A stretch of DNA of 64,000 nt from Amycolatopsis acidiphila (GCF_021391495.1 NZ_CP090063.1:6324001-6388000); one strand, 5' to 3'. Positions 42,099 through 53,066 are shown, counted from the stretch's first letter. Notes: a model not told the origin generated them from the sequence alone. Numbers and translations are program-made.

Positions 42099-43358
42099 GT
42101 GCACAGCATCCTGGCCCGGCTCGCCGCCGCCCCGCTCGGGCGGGAGTTCCGGGGCGAGCTGGCCTGGGTGCTGCTGAGCTTCCCGCCGACCCTGGTCTGC
42201 GTCGTGGTGCTCGTCGTCGTCCTGGCGCTGGGGTTCGGGCTGTCGCCACTGGGACTGGGCCTGCTGCTGGTGACCGGGGTGCTCCTCGCGCTGCGGAAGC
42301 TCGGCGCGGTGCACCGGCGGTTCGCCCGGGTCCTGCTGACCGCGAACGTCGCCGAGCCGCTGCCGCCGCGGCTGCGGCCGGGCCTGTGGAACTGGCTGAA
42401 GGCGCGGGTCGGCGACCGGGTGGCCTGGCGCACGCTCGGCTATCTGCTGGTCCGGCTGCCGCTGTCGCTGCTGGGCCTCGGCATCACCGTCCCGCTGCTC
42501 ATGTACGGCCTCGGCGGCTTCGCCTACCCGCTCTACTGGTCCGGGACCGACGGCCGGCTGGTCCCGCTGCTGGACGTGCAGACCCCCATCTGGCCGATGT
42601 CCCTGCCGATCGCGGTGATCGGCGCGGCGCTCCTGCTGGCCCTGCCACCGGTGCTGCACGCGCTGACGAGCCTGGACCGCGTGCTCGTGTTCAGCCTGCT
42701 GGGGCCCACGACGCTGACCGAGCGGGTGCGTGACCTCGAACAGAGCCGGGCGAGCGCGCTCGAGGACGCCACCACCCGGTTGCGCCGCATCGAGCGGGAC
42801 CTGCACGACGGGGCGCAGGCGCAGCTCGTCGCGCTGGCGATGAAGCTCGGCATGGCACGGGACGAGCTCGAAGGCGGCGAAGCCGATCCGGTCGTGCTGC
42901 GCAAGCTGGTCACCGCCGCGCACGGCGACGCGAAACAGGCGCTGACCGAGCTGCGTGACCTCGCCCGCGGCATCCGGCCGCCCGCGCTCGACGCGGGCCT
43001 GGAGGTCGCGCTGACGACGCTCGCCGCTCGCAGTGCCGTGGACGTGCGGCTGCGGGTGGAGCTGCCGGAACGGCTGTCCCCGGCGACCGAGACGCTGCTG
43101 TACTTCAGCGCGGCCGAGCTGCTGACCAACGCCGTCAAGCACGGCGGTGCGCCGGTCGTGCACGTCGAGCTGGCCGTGGCCCGGAAGTCGGTCCGGCTCA
43201 CCGTGTCCGACGAGGGCGCGGGCGGCGCGTGGATCGCGCCGGGTGGCGGGCTGGCCGGGGTGGCCGAGCGGGTGGGTACCGTGGACGGCCGGCTGGACAT
43301 CGAGAGTCCGGCGGGTGGTCCGACGGTGATCACCGCGCACATACCGACTGGGGGCTGA
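42099..43358 (+). CDS. Sensor histidine kinase (HisKA_3 type)
   Basis: 419 residues. Four hydrophobic segments (about 27-68, 112-140 and 168-186) anchor the N-terminal sensor part. The dimerisation/phosphoacceptor helix has H236 in ERDLHDGAQAQL. The ATPase domain shows ELLTNAVKHGG and the DEGAGG and GGLAGVAERV loops. I chose the GTG at 42099, which has AAGGCAGG upstream. Two bases separate it from the response regulator gene. The signal is unknown. Confidence 0.87.
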   Translation: MHSILARLAAAPLGREFRGELAWVLLSFPPTLVCVVVLVVVLALGFGLSPLGLGLLLVTGVLLALRKLGAVHRRFARVLLTANVAEPLPPRLRPGLWNWLKARVGDRVAWRTLGYLLVRLPLSLLGLGITVPLLMYGLGGFAYPLYWSGTDGRLVPLLDVQTPIWPMSLPIAVIGAALLLALPPVLHALTSLDRVLVFSLLGPTTLTERVRDLEQSRASALEDATTRLRRIERDLHDGAQAQLVALAMKLGMARDELEGGEADPVVLRKLVTAAHGDAKQALTELRDLARGIRPPALDAGLEVALTTLAARSAVDVRLRVELPERLSPATETLLYFSAAELLTNAVKHGGAPVVHVELAVARKSVRLTVSDEGAGGAWIAPGGGLAGVAERVGTVDGRLDIESPAGGPTVITAHIPTGG

Positions 43359-43360
43359 GG

Positions 43361-44005
43361 GTGCGGATCGTGCTGGCCGAGGACTCGGCGGTGCTGCGGG
43401 CCGGGTTGGTGGAGCTGCTGACGCTGCGGGGACACGAGGTGGTCGCCGAGGTCAAGGACGCGGACGCGTTGCGGCGGGCGGTGCTCGGGCACCGGCCGGA
43501 CGTGTCCATTGTGGACATCCGGATGCCCCCGTCGTTCACCGACGAGGGCCTGCGCGCGGCGGTGGACCTGCGCCGGCAGGACAGGTCGAGGGCCGTGCTG
43601 CTGTTCTCGCAGTACGTCGAGACGTCCTACGCCGCGGAGCTGCTGGCCGACCGCGCCGGCGGGGTGGGCTACCTGCTCAAGGACCGGGTCGCCGACGTCT
43701 CGGACTTCCTCGACGCGCTCAGGCGCGTCGCCGCCGGGGAGACCGTGCTCGACCCGGAGGTGGTGAGCCAGCTGTTCGGCGCCACCAGGAAGACCGCGGT
43801 GCTGGACCGGCTGACCGAACGGGAGCGCGAGGTGCTCGCGCTGATGGCGGAGGGGCGCTCGAACGGCGCCATCGCCGCGAAGCTGTACCTCTCGGGCGGC
43901 TCGGTGGAGAAGTACGTGACCCGGCTGTTCGACAAGCTCGGCCTGCCACGGTCCGAAGAGGACAATCGCAGGGTGCTCGCCGTGCTGCGCTACCTGGAGT
44001 CGTAA
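43361..44005 (+). CDS. NarL/LuxR-type response regulator
   Basis: 214 residues. The receiver domain has the acidic pocket E7-D8, phosphoacceptor D52 (IVDIRMPP) and the Lys in LLKDRV. The C-terminal LuxR helix-turn-helix reads LTEREREVLALMAEGRSN, then KLYLSGGSVEKYVTRLFDKL. The start is a GTG at 43361 that is coupled to the kinase gene. Cognate partner of the kinase upstream. Confidence 0.9.
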   Translation: MRIVLAEDSAVLRAGLVELLTLRGHEVVAEVKDADALRRAVLGHRPDVSIVDIRMPPSFTDEGLRAAVDLRRQDRSRAVLLFSQYVETSYAAELLADRAGGVGYLLKDRVADVSDFLDALRRVAAGETVLDPEVVSQLFGATRKTAVLDRLTEREREVLALMAEGRSNGAIAAKLYLSGGSVEKYVTRLFDKLGLPRSEEDNRRVLAVLRYLES

Positions 44006-44009
44006 TACG

Positions 44010-44429
44010 GTGGAAGGCATGCACTCCACAGAGATCGAGGTCCGCACCGGCCGCGAGGCCGCGGTGCACGACCTGACGAAGCAGGCGGAGTCCTTCCTCG
44101 CCGAGGCAGGCGCCGGTGACGGCCTCCTGCACGTGTGGGTCCCGCACGCCACCGCCGGCCTCGCGGTGCTGGAGACCGGCGCGGGCAGTGACGACGACCT
44201 GCTCGCCGCGCTCGACGAGCTGCTGCCCCGCGACAACCGCTGGCGCCACCAGCACGGCAGCCGCGGCCACGGCCGGGACCACGTGCTGCCCGCGTTCCTC
44301 CCGCCGTACGCGAGCGTGCCCGTCCTGGACGGCACGCTCGCGCTCGGCACCTGGCAGTCGATCTGCCTGGTGGACACCAACGTCGACAACCAGGTCCGCA
44401 AGGTCCGGTTCAGCTTCCTCGCGGGCTGA
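44010..44429 (+). CDS. YjbQ-family protein (UPF0047)
   Basis: About 139 residues with the whole YjbQ core: LLHVWVPHATAGLAVLE, the HQHGSRGHGRDH metal-site region and TWQSICLVDTN. Family members show weak thiamine-phosphate synthase activity; the true role is unsettled. The GTG at 44010 is used here; the ATG at 44019 is possible but lies one base from the GGAAGG site. Confidence 0.8.
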   Translation: MEGMHSTEIEVRTGREAAVHDLTKQAESFLAEAGAGDGLLHVWVPHATAGLAVLETGAGSDDDLLAALDELLPRDNRWRHQHGSRGHGRDHVLPAFLPPYASVPVLDGTLALGTWQSICLVDTNVDNQVRKVRFSFLAG

Positions 44430-44436
44430 GCGGGCG

Positions 44437-45405
44437 CTACCCGGCAGTGGTCGCGAACACGCCCCGTCGCAGCTTCGCCGCGGGGATCGTGTTCCCGTCC
44501 CGGCCCGGCCACAGCACCACAACCAGGCCCACGACCAGGAGCACGCCGAGCACCCACAGCGCGGTCGTCACGTCGGGCGCGTGCGGCGTGCCCTGCAGGA
44601 CGCTGCGCATGCCCTCGGTGGAGAACCGGAACGGCGTCCACGACCACAGCGCCGCCCGGTACGCCGGGTTCAGCAGCTCCGGCACCTGCCCGGCGACGGC
44701 GGGCGCGAGCAGGTACAGCGGGGCGAGCACGGCCAGCCCGCCCAGCCCGAGCAACCGCAGGAGCGCGCCCTGGATCGCGGCGAACGCGGTCGCGACCAGG
44801 AACACGAAGCCCAGCACGGACCAGCCCATCGGCAGGCCCGAATCCCACAGCTTCAGGAACCCGGCCAGCACGGCGGTCATCAGCACCCCGCTGGCGAGCA
44901 CCCGGGTCAGCCGCGCGCCGACGGTGAGCCCGCGCTCGTTGCGCCGGGCCGCCGCGAGCAGCGCGCCGCCCGCGGCGAGCGACCCCAGCCAGGCCAGGAT
45001 GCTCACGGCCAGTGGTGCGGTCCGGCCGGCCACGCTCGCCGGATGCACGGTCTCGACCTGCGCCGGCGCGGCGGCTGTCGTCAGGATCTGCTGCACGAAC
45101 TGGGCGCCGCTGGGGTTGACCGCATCCGAGACGACGACCCTGTTGGGCTGACCGAGCTCGAGGATCCCGTAGACCTCCTTGTCGTCCAGCAGTTTCCGCG
45201 CCTCGTCCGGGCCGGTGACCCGCCAGGCGAGCGCGCCACCGCCCTGGGTGGCGATGTGCGCCGCGGCGGCGCGCAGCTGCGGCGGCGCGGTGACCGCGAC
45301 GGGCAGGCCGTGCGGGCTCACCGTCGCCTGGACGCCGACCGTCATCAGGCCGAGCAAGATCGCGATCACGGCACCGGCCAGCGCCGCGAGGGAGGCCAGC
45401 TTCAT
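44437..45405 (-). CDS. Multi-pass membrane protein, YhgE/ABC-2 permease-like
   Basis: 322 residues. One N-terminal helix (about 5-28) is followed by an outside domain of about 110 residues and five further helices, then a short basic tail. This is the plan of YhgE/Pip and ABC-2-type permeases, but no ATPase is adjacent. I chose the ATG at 45405, with GGAGG five bases upstream. The outside domain contains VTGPDEARKLLDDKEVYGILE, which resembles the exporter-associated region of that family. Confidence 0.7.
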   Translation of the reverse strand: MKLASLAALAGAVIAILLGLMTVGVQATVSPHGLPVAVTAPPQLRAAAAHIATQGGGALAWRVTGPDEARKLLDDKEVYGILELGQPNRVVVSDAVNPSGAQFVQQILTTAAAPAQVETVHPASVAGRTAPLAVSILAWLGSLAAGGALLAAARRNERGLTVGARLTRVLASGVLMTAVLAGFLKLWDSGLPMGWSVLGFVFLVATAFAAIQGALLRLLGLGGLAVLAPLYLLAPAVAGQVPELLNPAYRAALWSWTPFRFSTEGMRSVLQGTPHAPDVTTALWVLGVLLVVGLVVVLWPGRDGNTIPAAKLRRGVFATTAG

Positions 45406-45416
45406 GACGTCCTCCA

Positions 45417-45488
45417 ACTATTCTTCGTCCGTTGAATTTCACCACGGTAAGCCTCGGTCCGACAGGAAGTCAACGCCTGTTGAATAGT
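45417..45488. promoter_or_regulatory. Repeated short motifs in the divergent promoter
   Basis: ACTATTC (45417-45423) is inverted as GAATAGT (45482-45488), and GTTGAAT occurs at 45431-45437 and 45479-45485. They flank the region where both the membrane-protein and HAD promoters must lie. Weak evidence for a regulator with two sites. Confidence 0.25.
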
Positions 45489-45509
45489 GCTGGCGGTAAG
45501 GTCCGGTTC

Positions 45510-46199
45510 GTGGACAAGCGACTGGTGCTGTGGGACATCGACCAGACCCTCATCGACCTGCGGGGCGCGGGCCGCGACTGGTACACCCAGGTGCTCTCGG
45601 AGGTCGTCGGCGTCGCGATGACGGGGATGCCGCCGTTCTTCGGGCGCACCGAGCTGGCGATCACGTCGGAGCTGTTGACCCTGCACGGCATCGAGCCGGA
45701 CGAGGAGACCGTGCGGAAGGTGTGGGCGGGCCTGGTGCTGGCGTCCGAACAGGCCGTGCCGACGCTGACGCAGCGCGGCCTCGCACTGCCGGGCGCGGCG
45801 GCGGCACTGGCCGGGCTGGCCGCGCAGGAGCACGCCGTGCAGTCACTGGTCACCGGCAACCTGCGCGAGGTCGCCTGGCACAAGCTTTCGGCGTTCGACC
45901 TGCACGAACACCTGGACTTCGAGATCGGCGGCTACGGCTCGCTCTCCGCCTACCGGCCGGACCTGGTCGCGCACGCCGTCGAGCAGGCGAGCGCCCGGCA
46001 CAGCCCGTTCGCGTGGGACGCGGTGGTCGTCATCGGCGACACCCCGCACGACATCGACGCCGCCCTCGCCCACGGCGCGGTGGCCGTGGGCGTGGCGACG
46101 GGTCGCTTCGACGCCTCGACGTTGCGCGCAGCGGGGGCGCACGTCGTGTTCACCGACCTGTCGGACACCCAGGCGGTGCTCGACGCGGTGCTGGGCTGA
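45510..46199 (+). CDS. HAD-family hydrolase
   Basis: 229 residues. Motif I is LWDIDQTLID (both aspartates present), motif II the Thr of VTGNL, and motif IV VVIGDTPHDI. A helical cap lies between. The layout is that of phosphoglycolate-phosphatase-like HAD enzymes; substrate unknown. I chose the GTG at 45510. It ends two bases before the convergent proS stop. Confidence 0.87.
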   Translation: MDKRLVLWDIDQTLIDLRGAGRDWYTQVLSEVVGVAMTGMPPFFGRTELAITSELLTLHGIEPDEETVRKVWAGLVLASEQAVPTLTQRGLALPGAAAALAGLAAQEHAVQSLVTGNLREVAWHKLSAFDLHEHLDFEIGGYGSLSAYRPDLVAHAVEQASARHSPFAWDAVVVIGDTPHDIDAALAHGAVAVGVATGRFDASTLRAAGAHVVFTDLSDTQAVLDAVLG

Positions 46200-46201
46200 G
46201 C

Positions 46202-47953
46202 TCAGCCGCGGACGAGCTTCACCAGGTGGGCGACCACCTCGTCGACCGGGACGTCCTGGCGGTCACCGGACGCGCGGTCCTTGACCTCCACGACGCCCTT
46301 GGCCAGGCCGCGGCCGACCACGAGGATCGTCGGCACGCCGATCAGCTCGGCGTCGGCGAACTTCACGCCCGGCGTGGCCTTGCGGTCGTCGAGCAGGACC
46401 CGCACCCCGGCGGCGTCCAGGTCGGCGGCCAGCTTCTCCGCACCCGCGGCGACGGACTCGTCCTTGCCGGCGATCACGACGTGCACGTCCGCCGGCGCCA
46501 CCGCACGCGGCCAGACCAGGCCCAGCTCGTCGTGGTACTGCTCGGCGATCACGCCGACCAGCCGGGACACGCCGACTCCGTAGGAGCCCATCGTGATGCG
46601 GATCGGCTTCGAGTCCGGGCCGAGCGCGTCCACCTCGAACGCGTTGGTGTACTTGCGGCCCAGCTGGAAGATGTGCCCGATCTCGATCCCGCGTGCCGCG
46701 ACCAGCGTGCCGTGGCCGTCGGGCGAGGCGTCGCCCTCGCGGACCTCGGCGGCCTCGATCGTGCCGTCGGGGGTGAAGTCCCGGCCCGCGACCAGGTCGA
46801 CGACGTGGTGGTCGGCCTTGTCCGCCCCGGTCACCCAGGCGGTGCCAGTGACGACGCGCGGGTCGACGAGGTAGCGGACCCCGTTGTCCTGCAACGACTT
46901 CGGGCCGATGTAGCCCTTGACGAGGAACGGGTTCGCGGTGAAGTCGGCCTCGTCGAGCAGGGCGACCTCGGCGGGCTCGAGCGAGGCTTCCAGCCGTTTC
47001 TGGTCGACCTCGCGATCGCCCGGGACGCCGATGCCGAGGATCTCCCACTCCTTCGCACCCGGCTGCCGGATCTTCACCATCACGTTCTTGAGCGTGTCCG
47101 CGGCGGTGAAGGTGCGGCCGAGGTCGGTCTTGGTGTTGAGGTACTCGACCAGCGTCGCGATGGTCGGCGTGCCGGGCGTGTGGTGCACCTGCGCCTCGGG
47201 CAGGCCCTCGAGCGCACGGGCGGGCGGCGCCGGCGTCACCACGGCCTCGACGTTCGCGGCGTAACCCGAATCGGTGCTGCGGACGTAGGTGTCCTCACCC
47301 GTCTCGGCGACGGCGAGGAACTCCTCGGACGCCGAACCGCCCATCGCGCCGGACGTCGCGGAGACGATCACGTACTCCAGGCCGAGCCGGTCGAAGATCT
47401 TGATGTAGGCGTCGCGGTGCTGCTGGTAGGACCGCGCCAGCCCCTCGTCGTCGAGGTCGAAGGAGTAGGAGTCCTTCATGACGAACTCGCGCCCGCGCAG
47501 GACGCCGGCCCGCGGCCGCGCCTCGTCGCGGTACTTGGTCTGGATCTGGTACAGCGCGACCGGGAAGTCCTTGTACGAGCTGTACTCGCCCTTCACGGTG
47601 AGCGCGAACAGCTCCTCGTGCGTGGGGCCGAGCAGGTAGTCGGCGCCCTTGCGGTCCTTGAGCCGGAACACGCTGTCGCCGTACTCGGTCCAGCGGCCGG
47701 TCTTCTCGTACGGCTCGCGGGGCAGCAGCGCGGGGAACTGGATCTCCTGCGCGCCCATCGCGTCCATCTCCTCGCGCACCACCGTCTCGATGTTGCGCAG
47801 CACCCGCAGGCCCAGCGGCAGCCAGGAGTAACCGCCCGGGGCCACGCGGCGGACGTAGCCGGCGCGCACCAGCAGCCGGTGGCTGGGCACTTCGGCGTCC
47901 GCCGGGTCCTCACGCAGGGTGCGAAGGAACAGCGACGACATCCTGGTGATCAC
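46202..47953 (-). CDS. proS: Prolyl-tRNA synthetase
   Basis: Charges tRNA-Pro. 583 residues of the bacterial type with an editing domain inserted between class II motifs 2 and 3. Motif 1 lies around [22 protein letters not shown], motif 2 around [19 protein letters not shown] and motif 3 in [13 protein letters not shown]. The GTG at 47953 has GAGGAG eight bases upstream and starts just before [11 protein letters not shown]; the frame is open much further but lacks a site. Confidence 0.95.
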   Translation of the reverse strand: MITRMSSLFLRTLREDPADAEVPSHRLLVRAGYVRRVAPGGYSWLPLGLRVLRNIETVVREEMDAMGAQEIQFPALLPREPYEKTGRWTEYGDSVFRLKDRKGADYLLGPTHEELFALTVKGEYSSYKDFPVALYQIQTKYRDEARPRAGVLRGREFVMKDSYSFDLDDEGLARSYQQHRDAYIKIFDRLGLEYVIVSATSGAMGGSASEEFLAVAETGEDTYVRSTDSGYAANVEAVVTPAPPARALEGLPEAQVHHTPGTPTIATLVEYLNTKTDLGRTFTAADTLKNVMVKIRQPGAKEWEILGIGVPGDREVDQKRLEASLEPAEVALLDEADFTANPFLVKGYIGPKSLQDNGVRYLVDPRVVTGTAWVTGADKADHHVVDLVAGRDFTPDGTIEAAEVREGDASPDGHGTLVAARGIEIGHIFQLGRKYTNAFEVDALGPDSKPIRITMGSYGVGVSRLVGVIAEQYHDELGLVWPRAVAPADVHVVIAGKDESVAAGAEKLAADLDAAGVRVLLDDRKATPGVKFADAELIGVPTILVVGRGLAKGVVEVKDRASGDRQDVPVDEVVAHLVKLVRG

Positions 47954-48064
47954 TTGGGGTACTCCTCGGGGTAGCGCACGGGCGCCGATAGACGACCGGT
48001 CCAGCGTAGTCAACCCCCGCTCCGCCGCTCCACCCGGTTTACGGGTGCGCGGTTGAATGGGGAC

Positions 48065-48958
48065 ATGACAGCTCGAGTACTGCTGCCCTGGTCCGATCTC
48101 GCGGTGCCGGCCGAACTGACCGCCGCGTACTACGACGGGCAGGGCGCACCGCCACCGGACCTCGACGACGTCGAGCTCTACGTGCTGCCCTACGACAGCG
48201 GGCCGGAACCGCCGAAGCTGATTCCCCGGCTCCCGTCGCTGAAGGCGGTCCAGGCGCTCTCCGCGGGCGTGGACGGCCTGCTCCCCCTCATCCCCGACGG
48301 TGTGCGGCTGGCGAACGGGCGTGGCCTGCACGACCTGAGCGTCGCCGAGCACGCGCTCGCGCTCATCCTCGCCGCGCAGCGTTTCCTGCCGCGCTGGTTC
48401 CGCCAGCAGGCCACCGGCTCGTGGGCCCGCGAGCACACCCGCTCGCTCGCGGACTGCCGGGTCCTGCTGGTCGGCTACGGCTCGATCGGCAAGGCGATCG
48501 AGCGGTACCTGCAGGCCGGCGAGGCCGAGGTCGTGCCGGTCGCGAGCCGGGCCCGCGACGGGGTGCACGGGATCGACGAGCTGCCGGACCTGCTGCCGTC
48601 CGCCGACATCGTGGTCCTCGTGCTGCCCGAGACCCCGCGGACGCGCGGGGTGATCGGGTCGCAGGAGCTCGCCGCGCTGCCCGAAGGCGCACTGGTGGTC
48701 AACGTCGGCCGCGGCAGCGCGATCGACACCGGCGCGCTCACCACCGCCGTCGCCGAGGGCAGGGTGCGGGCCGCGCTCGACGTCGTGGACCCCGAGCCGC
48801 TGCCTGCCGACCATCCGCTGTGGACCCTCGATGGCGCGATCATCACCCCGCATGTCGCGGGTGGCTCGGACTCGTTCTACCCAAGGGCGAAGCGCCTGGT
48901 CGAGGAGCAGCTGGCCCGCTTCGCGAAGGGCGAGCCACTGCTCAACGTGGTGACATGA
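48065..48958 (+). CDS. D-2-hydroxyacid dehydrogenase
   Basis: 297 residues, NAD-dependent. The Rossmann motif is [16 protein letters not shown]. The catalytic set is Arg in [10 protein letters not shown], Glu in DVVDPEPLP and His in ITPHVAGG. Substrate unknown (glyoxylate/hydroxypyruvate or phosphoglycerate-like are usual). The stop overlaps the ATG of the following AfsR-like regulator, so the two are coupled, an unusual partnership for a housekeeping dehydrogenase. Confidence 0.88.
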   Translation: MTARVLLPWSDLAVPAELTAAYYDGQGAPPPDLDDVELYVLPYDSGPEPPKLIPRLPSLKAVQALSAGVDGLLPLIPDGVRLANGRGLHDLSVAEHALALILAAQRFLPRWFRQQATGSWAREHTRSLADCRVLLVGYGSIGKAIERYLQAGEAEVVPVASRARDGVHGIDELPDLLPSADIVVLVLPETPRTRGVIGSQELAALPEGALVVNVGRGSAIDTGALTTAVAEGRVRAALDVVDPEPLPADHPLWTLDGAIITPHVAGGSDSFYPRAKRLVEEQLARFAKGEPLLNVVT

Positions 48959-51939
48959 GGTTCGGCATCCTGGGCCCGACGCTGGTCCGCGACGCCGATG
49001 GGAACCCGCTTCCCGTCGGCGGCCCGCGGCCCCGCGCGCTGCTCGCGTTGCTCCTGCTCGACGCGGGCCGCGTGGTCGGCACCGACCGGCTGATCGACGG
49101 CCTGTACGGCGACCAGCCGCCGAAGGAGGCCGCGAACGCGCTGCAGGCCCAGGTGTCGAGGCTGCGCCGCAAGCTCGGCGGCGACCTCGTCGAGCTGCGC
49201 CCGGCCGGGTACCTGCTGCGCGCGGACCCCGACGAGGTCGACGTCCACCGGTTCACCAGGCTGGTGCGCGAGGCAGGTGAGTCCCTCGGGGAGGCACTCG
49301 CGCTCTGGCGCGGCCCGGCGCTGGCCGATGTCGACGCGCCGTTCGCCGAACCGCAGCGGGCGCGGCTGGAAGAGCTGCGGGTCTCGGCGGCCGAGGACCA
49401 CGCGGAAGCCCGGCTCGCGCTCGGCGAGGCCACCGGTCTGGTCGACGAACTGCGGGACCTCGCCCAGGCGTATCCGCTGCGCGAGCGGGTGCACGCCCTG
49501 CTGATGCGCGCACTCAGCGGCGCGGGCCGCCCGGCCGAGGCGCTCACCGTGTTCGAGGACGTGCGCCGCACCCTCGCCGACGAGCTCGGCGCCGATCCCG
49601 CACCCGTCCTCGCGGCCGCGCACATGGCGGTGCTGCGCGCGGAACCCGTGCGGGCACAGCGTGTGCCGGCTCAGCTCACCAGCTTCGTCGGGCGGGACGA
49701 GGAGCTCGCGCGCATCGGCGAACTGCTCGCGAAGGCCCGGCTGGTGACGCTCACCGGCCCCGGCGGCGCGGGCAAGACCAGGCTCGCGATCGAGGCGAGC
49801 GGCCACGACAACGGCGAGACCCCCTTTGTCGACTTGGCGCCACTGCGCGGCGGAACCGAAGTGCCGCAAGCGGTTCTCAGCGCACTCGGGCTTCGTGAGG
49901 CAGGGCTGTTCGCCGCGACGGGCCCGGCCGGCCCCACCGACCGGATCGTGTCCGCGCTGACCGATCGCCGGATGCTGCTCGTCTTCGACAACTGCGAGCA
50001 CGTCGTCGAGGACGCGGCGGCGCTGGTGCACCGGCTGCTCGCGAGCTGTCCGGGGCTGCGCGTGCTGGCGACGAGCCGGGAGCCGCTGGGCATCACCGGT
50101 GAGGTCCTGTGCCCGCTGCCGCCGCTGCCACCCGGGCCGGCGGTGCGGCTGTTCACCGAGCGCGCCGCAGCCGTCGCCCCGGACGTGGCTCTCGACGACG
50201 AGGTGGTCCAGCGGATCTGCGCCGCGCTCGACGGGCTGCCGCTCGCGATCGAGCTGGCGGCCGCCCGGCTGCGCACGATTCCGCCCGCCCAGCTGGAAAG
50301 CCGGCTCGGCGACCGGTTCCGGCTGCTCTCCCGCGGCAGCCGGACCGCAGCGCCCCGCCACCAGACCCTGCGCGCGGTCGTCGAGTGGAGCTGGGACCTG
50401 CTCAGCGAACCCGAACAGCGATTGCTGCGCCGTCTGGCCGTCTTCACCGGCGGCGTGACGGCCGGGTCCGCGGCCGCGGTGTCCGATGTGGACGCCGAGG
50501 AGCTGCTGACGGGTCTCGCCGAGAAGTCCTTGCTGGAGGCGTCGAACGGCCGGTTCCGGATGCTGGACACCATTCGCGCCTACAGTTTGGAGCGGCTCGA
50601 CGAAGCCGGCGAGCGCGAGCGGTTCTCCCGCGTGCACGCCGCCTACTTCCTCGACCTCGCCACCACTGCGGACCCTCGTCTGCGCGGCGCCGACCAGCTG
50701 ACCTGGCTGGCCCGGCTGACCGCCGAGCACGCCAACCTGCAGGCCGCGGTCCACCGGGCGGTCGACGCCGATCCGCACCTGGCGCTGCGGCTCGTCGGCG
50801 CGCTGTCGACGTACTGGCGGCTGCGGGGCCTGCTCAGCGAGGTGCAGCCGCTGGCAGCGCGGTTGCTCGCCGCGCTGGGCACGGAGACCCCGGTGGGCTT
50901 CGAGGAGGAGTACGTGCTCACCGTGCTCACCGCCGGCCCGTCCGAAGTGGAGGGTCAGCTGCGGCGTGCCGAGACGATCATGAACACCCTCGACGCACCG
51001 ATCCGCCTGCCGCAGCTCGTCGTCGCGTGGGCGCTGTTCACCGGTCCACCCGTGCCCGGCGCGCCGCTGACCCCGCTGGCCCGCCGGTTCGCGGCGAGCG
51101 AGGACCCGTGGTTCCGGGCGCTGGCGCATTTCTCGCTGAGCTACCTCGAACTCCTCGACGGCGACCCCACCGCCGCCGAACGGGAGTTCCTGGTCTCGCT
51201 GGAGACCTTCCGCTCCGTCGGCGACCGGTGGGGCGTCGCGCAGGTGCTCGACGGGCTGGCGGCGCTCACCGAACTGCGCGGTGAGCACGAGCGCTCGCTC
51301 GCGCTCATCGACGAGGCCATCGAGCTGGTCGGGCAGCTCGGCGCCGTCGAGGAGCTGGCCGAGCTGTGGTACCGGCGGGCGGACCGGCTCCGGACCACCG
51401 ATCCGGCGACCGCCGCGGCGGACTACGCGAAGTCGGAGGAGCTGGCCCGTCGCGCGGGTGTTCCCGCGACGCTGGCGATGGCCCACCTGGGACTCGGCGA
51501 GCTGGCCCGGCAGCGGGGCGACCTCGGCGAGGCGCGGCGGTGGTGCGAGCAGGCGCTGGGCGAATGCGTGGCCGGGTGGCAGGCCGCGAACGCCCGCTCG
51601 CACGTGCTGACGGCGCTCGGCCGGATCTCCCAGGCGGAGGGCGCGCTCGACGAGGCCAGGAGCCGGCACCGGGAGGCCATCAGGATCGCCCTCGACAACC
51701 AGCTCCGGTCGGATCTCGTCGCCGCGACGGCCGGTGCGGCGGGCCTGGCCCTGCTCGATGGCGACAGCGGGTGGGCGGCTCAGCTCCTCGGCATGGCGGA
51801 AGCATTGCGGGGGACGCCACTGTCGGGCGATCCCGACGCGGCCCGCGTGCGCACACAGGTCGGCGAACCGGCGGTCGAAGCCGCGCGGCGGATGACGTAC
51901 GCCGAGGTCACCGCCGCGCTACGCGAGTTCGCCCGCTGA
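48955..51939 (+). CDS. AfsR/SARP-type transcriptional regulator with NB-ARC and TPR-like domains
   Basis: 994 residues. An OmpR-type winged helix covers about 1-90 ([26 protein letters not shown]). The BTAD domain covers about 95-235, ending [11 protein letters not shown]. The STAND ATPase has [11 protein letters not shown] (Walker A), [10 protein letters not shown] (Walker B) and [14 protein letters not shown] long helical-repeat half follows. Such proteins switch on secondary metabolism or stress genes when ligand and ATP are bound. No biosynthetic cluster is adjacent, so targets are unknown. Confidence 0.9.
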   Translation: MRFGILGPTLVRDADGNPLPVGGPRPRALLALLLLDAGRVVGTDRLIDGLYGDQPPKEAANALQAQVSRLRRKLGGDLVELRPAGYLLRADPDEVDVHRFTRLVREAGESLGEALALWRGPALADVDAPFAEPQRARLEELRVSAAEDHAEARLALGEATGLVDELRDLAQAYPLRERVHALLMRALSGAGRPAEALTVFEDVRRTLADELGADPAPVLAAAHMAVLRAEPVRAQRVPAQLTSFVGRDEELARIGELLAKARLVTLTGPGGAGKTRLAIEASGHDNGETPFVDLAPLRGGTEVPQAVLSALGLREAGLFAATGPAGPTDRIVSALTDRRMLLVFDNCEHVVEDAAALVHRLLASCPGLRVLATSREPLGITGEVLCPLPPLPPGPAVRLFTERAAAVAPDVALDDEVVQRICAALDGLPLAIELAAARLRTIPPAQLESRLGDRFRLLSRGSRTAAPRHQTLRAVVEWSWDLLSEPEQRLLRRLAVFTGGVTAGSAAAVSDVDAEELLTGLAEKSLLEASNGRFRMLDTIRAYSLERLDEAGERERFSRVHAAYFLDLATTADPRLRGADQLTWLARLTAEHANLQAAVHRAVDADPHLALRLVGALSTYWRLRGLLSEVQPLAARLLAALGTETPVGFEEEYVLTVLTAGPSEVEGQLRRAETIMNTLDAPIRLPQLVVAWALFTGPPVPGAPLTPLARRFAASEDPWFRALAHFSLSYLELLDGDPTAAEREFLVSLETFRSVGDRWGVAQVLDGLAALTELRGEHERSLALIDEAIELVGQLGAVEELAELWYRRADRLRTTDPATAAADYAKSEELARRAGVPATLAMAHLGLGELARQRGDLGEARRWCEQALGECVAGWQAANARSHVLTALGRISQAEGALDEARSRHREAIRIALDNQLRSDLVAATAGAAGLALLDGDSGWAAQLLGMAEALRGTPLSGDPDAARVRTQVGEPAVEAARRMTYAEVTAALREFAR

Positions 51940-51943
51940 CTCC

Positions 51944-52150
51944 TCAGGAGGCGTGCGCGTACTCCTCGACGACCAGCGTGGCCGTGCACAGGCACTCGCC
52001 GTCGACCTCGGTGCAGCTGACGGTCAGCGTGTGGCGCACCCGGTCGAGGTCGCGGCAACCGGGCTCGGTGCACTCCACGAACTCGTCCTCGTGCAGGACC
52101 AGCGTGCCGTGACAGTGGTCCAGTTCGGTGACGCAGCTAGGGCACTCCAT
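51944..52150 (-). CDS. Small cysteine-rich, probably zinc-binding protein
   Basis: 68 residues with eight... in detail: MECPSC opens with a CxxC pair, HCHG follows, then CTEPGC, and SCTEVDGECLC near the middle. This many Cys/His pairs points to one or two zinc sites. The small family is seen in actinobacteria and has no assigned role. It is convergent with the AfsR-like gene, five bases away. Confidence 0.7.
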   Translation of the reverse strand: MECPSCVTELDHCHGTLVLHEDEFVECTEPGCRDLDRVRHTLTVSCTEVDGECLCTATLVVEEYAHAS

Positions 52151-52214
52151 GCACCTTTGGTATCACCCGGACGGGAATGATCCGGGGAGGGGACCCCGGC
52201 GTGTCGCCGAGACT

Positions 52215-53066
52215 TCAGGCACTTTTCGGGGAACGCCTGGTCGCGGCGGGCTTCTTGGCGGGCACCTTGCGCGTCGCGGCCGGTTTGCGGGACTTCTTGG
52301 CCTGCGAGACGCTCGCCTCCAGCGCCGTCATCAGGTCCACCACCTCGGACTTCGCGGTCTTCTTGGCGGGCTTGGTGGTGTCCTTGCCCTCGACCTTCGC
52401 CTCGATCAGGGCTTCGAGCGCCTCGCGGTACCTGTCGGAGTACTTGTCCGGGTCGAACACCGGCTCGGTGAGCGAGTCGATGAGCGAGCCCGCCATGGTC
52501 AGCTCCTGGGGCCGGATCTGCGGCAGGTCCTCGTGCAGGAACGGGAAGTCCGGGGTGCGCACCTCGTCGGGCCAGAGCATCGTGGTCATCACCATGACGT
52601 CCGCGTGCACCCGCAGCAGCGCGAGCGACTCACGCTGGCGGAGGGCGACCTTGGCGATCGCGACGTTCTGGGACTTCTGCAGCGCGTCGCGCAGCAGCAC
52701 GTACGGCTTCACCGCCATCTTCTGCGGCTCGAGGTAGTAGTGCCGGTCGTAGTGCAGCGGGTCGATGGCCTCCAGCGGCACGAACTCGAGCACGTCGATG
52801 ACGTTCGAGCTGGACAGCGGCAACGCTTCGAGGTCGGCGTCGGTGAGCACCACCATCTCGCCGTCGTCGAGCTCGTAGCCCTTGGCGATCTCCGCGTAGG
52901 GCACTTCGACACCCTCGGTCGAACAGAACCGCTTGTACTGGATGCGGCTGCCGTCGGTTACGTGGACCTGCCGGAGCGAGACGTTCTTGTTCTCCGTCGC
53001 CGCGTAGAGCTGGATCGGAATCGTGACCAGCCCGAACGAAACGGATCCCTTCCACATCGATCGCAT
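52215..53066 (-). CDS. ku: Ku DNA end-binding protein
   Basis: Binds double-strand ends for non-homologous end joining, normally with LigD. 283 residues from the ATG at 53066. MRSMWKGSVSFGLVTIPIQL and YKRFCSTEG are the usual bacterial Ku opening. The chain ends in a Lys/Arg-rich tail (ATRKVPAKKPAATRR) that extends DNA binding in actinobacterial Ku. No ligD is in the window. Confidence 0.95.
   Translation of the reverse strand: MRSMWKGSVSFGLVTIPIQLYAATENKNVSLRQVHVTDGSRIQYKRFCSTEGVEVPYAEIAKGYELDDGEMVVLTDADLEALPLSSSNVIDVLEFVPLEAIDPLHYDRHYYLEPQKMAVKPYVLLRDALQKSQNVAIAKVALRQRESLALLRVHADVMVMTTMLWPDEVRTPDFPFLHEDLPQIRPQELTMAGSLIDSLTEPVFDPDKYSDRYREALEALIEAKVEGKDTTKPAKKTAKSEVVDLMTALEASVSQAKKSRKPAATRKVPAKKPAATRRSPKSA

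Noticed and set aside
46202..48853. Prolyl-tRNA synthetase with a 300-residue N-terminal extension
   Set aside because: The extension is antisense to the hydroxyacid dehydrogenase. The GTG at 47953 with its GAGGAG site gives the family length.
48877..51669. 930-codon minus-strand open frame
   Set aside because: It is a shadow of the AfsR-like regulator gene; no domain is recognisable.
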